Assembly: GCA_907163375.1 (NCBI GenBank)
Contig: CAJQUW010000952.1
Location: forward strand, 72,001 to 136,000
Length of the DNA: 64,000 nt
Direction of reading: 5' to 3'
Source of the DNA: Prostheceraeus crozeri
Taxonomy: Eukaryota; Platyhelminthes; Polycladida; Euryleptidae
Shown here: positions 62,006-64,000 of the stretch, in pieces
How the letters are laid out: each line of letters opens with the position of its first letter
Numbering within the stretch: the stretch's first letter is position 1
Made by a program: the position numbers and the translations under genes
Notes under the pieces: generated by a model
Told to the model about the DNA's origin: nothing
The model's database searches: none
What the model saw: only the letters and a program-made list of their open reading frames with translations

Positions 62006-63020
62006 ATATGTCTTTATTCAAAATAATAGAAATCACAAGTCACAGAAAAAACTTACATATGCAGATACAAAATAAGGAATTGCAAACAGAAAAATTCACC
62101 GTTGGTCATTCATAATTCTTGCAGTTGACAGAATAAAAGATGACTGTCTTAATAAAGTTCTCGAAAGAGGCATTTCGTACTGCTGTGTGCGATCGAACTG
62201 TCTAGGGACAAGGTGCTGCAAGAGGTTGCCGTCTTTTGAAATGTCAAGGAATAACTTGATTGCAGTGTTGATTCGACGAATGGCTAGAGGCACAAATGAG
62301 TTACACGTGCATTCACATCCACAAATGATTCGATGAGAACGACGTTGGATCTTTTCAATTCTCTCGGAGTTTTTGTTGTTTAGACCGATCAAAAGCGCGG
62401 AATTACTTTCTAGAATGCTGAGAACAGTTGCGTTATACAAAATGATCAAATCCTTCTTTGGAAGGTATCTTTTTAAACGTTTCAAAACGTACAGTCTTTG
62501 TGTAGCTCGAGTACAGATTTCTTTCACGTAAAGGTCCCAAGTCATCCCAAAACTGTAAAGTACACCAAGAATTCTCAGTTGTTGTTGGAGATCTACATCA
62601 TTTGGCGAGCTTACCCCAGATATCGACGCAAACATTGATTTTGTCTTATTTTGGTTAAATTTCAGCCCATTCTGAGAACACCAAAAACTAACATATTCTT
62701 ACTCATCACTAATTAGAGTCGACAAGTCGTAATCTGCATCTTTTGCAACTGGAATGGCAATAACGATGTCGTCAACGTACAATGAAATCATAGCATTTGC
62801 ATTTGAGGGGCGCATGGAATTCATGTGGGAAAAGAGAAAGGGAGAAAGCTTTCCACCTTGAGGCACTCCAGAGGTCACAGATATAAATGAGCTGTAGCAT
62901 TCCTGGGAAATCTTGGTATGCTGATGTCGGCCTTGTAAGTACTTACAAATCCATAACTTAAATTTATAAGGTAAACTTTCGTTATTAAGTGTAGCACAAA
63001 GATTTGAATGGTTTAACCAT
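62006..63020 (-). pseudogene. LINE-C: jockey/CR1-like reverse transcriptase, 3' part
   Basis: The minus strand reads LPYKFKLWICKYLQGRHQHT, ISVTSGVPQGGKLSPFLFSH, MISLYVDDIVIAIPV (the YxDD catalytic pair intact), FWCSQNGLKFNQNKTKSMFA, then a 179-codon frame (62096-62635) with LRILGVLYSFGMTWDLYVKE and RIEKIQRRSHRII. There is one clear in-frame stop after the YVDD region (near 62701), and the 5' half of the element is missing. 3' UTR with AATAAA and a (TAG)n tail. Confidence 0.85.
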
Positions 63021-63189
63021 TCGTGATATACTGTTAAAAGGCCCGCCCTTACCCGTGAGTGGTGATTATTTGTCCATTTTTAATTAGTTTTGCAAATTAT
63101 TCATGTGTTTATATACTAGCGATTTGGAACCGCCCTGTTGAAAGGCCCGCCCCGACCCATGATTGTCGATTGTCGTGAGAATTAAAACC

Positions 63190-63510
63190 ACAAAGTAAGT
63201 ATATAATAAGTAGTGTCGACTCAAAAAAATGTCAACAGGTTGTGAAAATTTTTATATCAAAAGATTCAGTTTTTTGTGGAGATTGAGTTCCTGCAGTATA
63301 AAAGAATATTTGATCAATTTTTAAGAAGATAAAGTTTTGCAAATTATTCCTGTGCTTGCATACTAGCGACGTGAAACCACTGTAAAATAATATGAAACGT
63401 ATTCCATTTCAAAGGGAATTAACATCTATTAACAAGCGCCTTAATTAAGCGGAACTTAGGTTGGTTATCAAGGAAATTTCATGAACCTTATTGTAATGCA
63501 AGTCTTCATA
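63190..63510. mobile_element. MITE family, copy 4, truncated by copy 5
   Basis: It starts aaagtaagtatataataagt and gtcgactcaaaaaaatgtca, matches copy 3 closely, and stops at gcaagtcttcat where copy 5 begins. Confidence 0.75.
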
Positions 63511-63512
63511 CA

Positions 63513-64000
63513 CATAGAGTAGGGATATATAGGTAGTGTCGACTCAAAAAAGTATCTGTATACAGTGAAAATTTTCATGTGAAAATATTCAGTTTTTTGC
63601 GGAGTTTGCGTTCCAGTGGTTCAAAAAATTATTTGAGCACTTTTGAGAAAAGTCAAATTTTTGCCAGTTTACATACTACCGAGATGAATCCCCGTTGTAA
63701 GTAGTATTAAGCAAGTTGGATATCAAAAGAAATGAATATTTGCTAATAAGCATGCTAACTAAGCGGAAATTAAGCTGATTATCAAGGGAATTTCGCGATC
63801 CGTATTATGATGGAAGTTTTCATGAAAAAGTCGCGATATTATTCGTGCTTTCATGGCTGAAATTTCATGTTTTTAAATCAATTTTCACCTATATGATTTT
63901 ATGATTCGATCACTAAATTCATATTTCATTTCTTGAATCTGAATAGTGATGTGGACCCATTCACATCTTTCAAAGTTAAATGAAATCACTGTCTTTGATT
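63513..64000. mobile_element. MITE family, copy 5, runs off the window
   Basis: It begins catagagtagggatatatag exactly like copy 2 and matches it to the window end. It is inserted into copy 4, so the family was active more than once. Confidence 0.8.

Overview
The window looks like one stretch of an AT-rich metazoan genome, most likely a marine invertebrate. The evidence is split exons with clean GT-AG boundaries, introns of several kb, vertebrate-style TATA boxes, and a dense mix of LINEs, tRNA-derived SINEs, foldback/MITE elements, a piggyBac copy and a Polinton/Maverick-type element. The species cannot be named from the sequence.

The only clear host gene lies on the minus strand. It encodes a protein made of tandem fasciclin-1 (FAS1) domains. 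Ten exons with good splice sites and matching phases are visible (61875 down to 3149), plus one damaged candidate (45893-46096). Each domain is spread over three exons (start, middle, end). Four domains are partly or fully present, and both gene ends lie outside the window. Everything else here is essentially intron content.

Layout: 1-3.1 kb holds a broken IS630/Tc1-type transposase fragment, a 21-bp tandem repeat and a foldback element carrying a second foldback element. 3.1-9.4 kb has FAS1 exons, tRNA-like repeats and a piggyBac element inserted at TTAA into a LINE. 9.4-20 kb has FAS1 exons separated by a 0.8-kb MITE family, foldbacks and LINE scraps. 20.8-45.2 kb is dominated by a 24-kb Polinton-type element (21088-45114; 6-bp duplication CACGTC). 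It split a tRNA-derived SINE whose sister copy at 20797-20942 carries a hammerhead ribozyme motif. The Polinton-type element has huge inverted arms (about 6.2 kb left, 9.8 kb right) with tandem 290-bp units, TATA boxes, a small ORF, structured-RNA-like modules and an AT-rich minisatellite. Its 8-kb core has a broken family-B DNA polymerase and a short set of open segments with splice-like borders. 45.9-52.6 kb has a damaged FAS1 exon, then a LINE interrupted by a second LINE of the restriction-like-endonuclease type, itself interrupted by an unexplained 1.9-kb G-rich island. 53-64 kb has three more FAS1 exons, many foldbacks including a 60-bp perfect palindrome with its own target duplication, another LINE with a (TAG)n tail, and more MITE copies.

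The best leads are the hammerhead-bearing SINE, the giant-armed polymerase element with repeated RNA-like modules, and the G-rich island. Part of the right arm (about 35.3-41.4 kb) looks like poorly corrected long-read sequence, so arm divergence should be read with caution.
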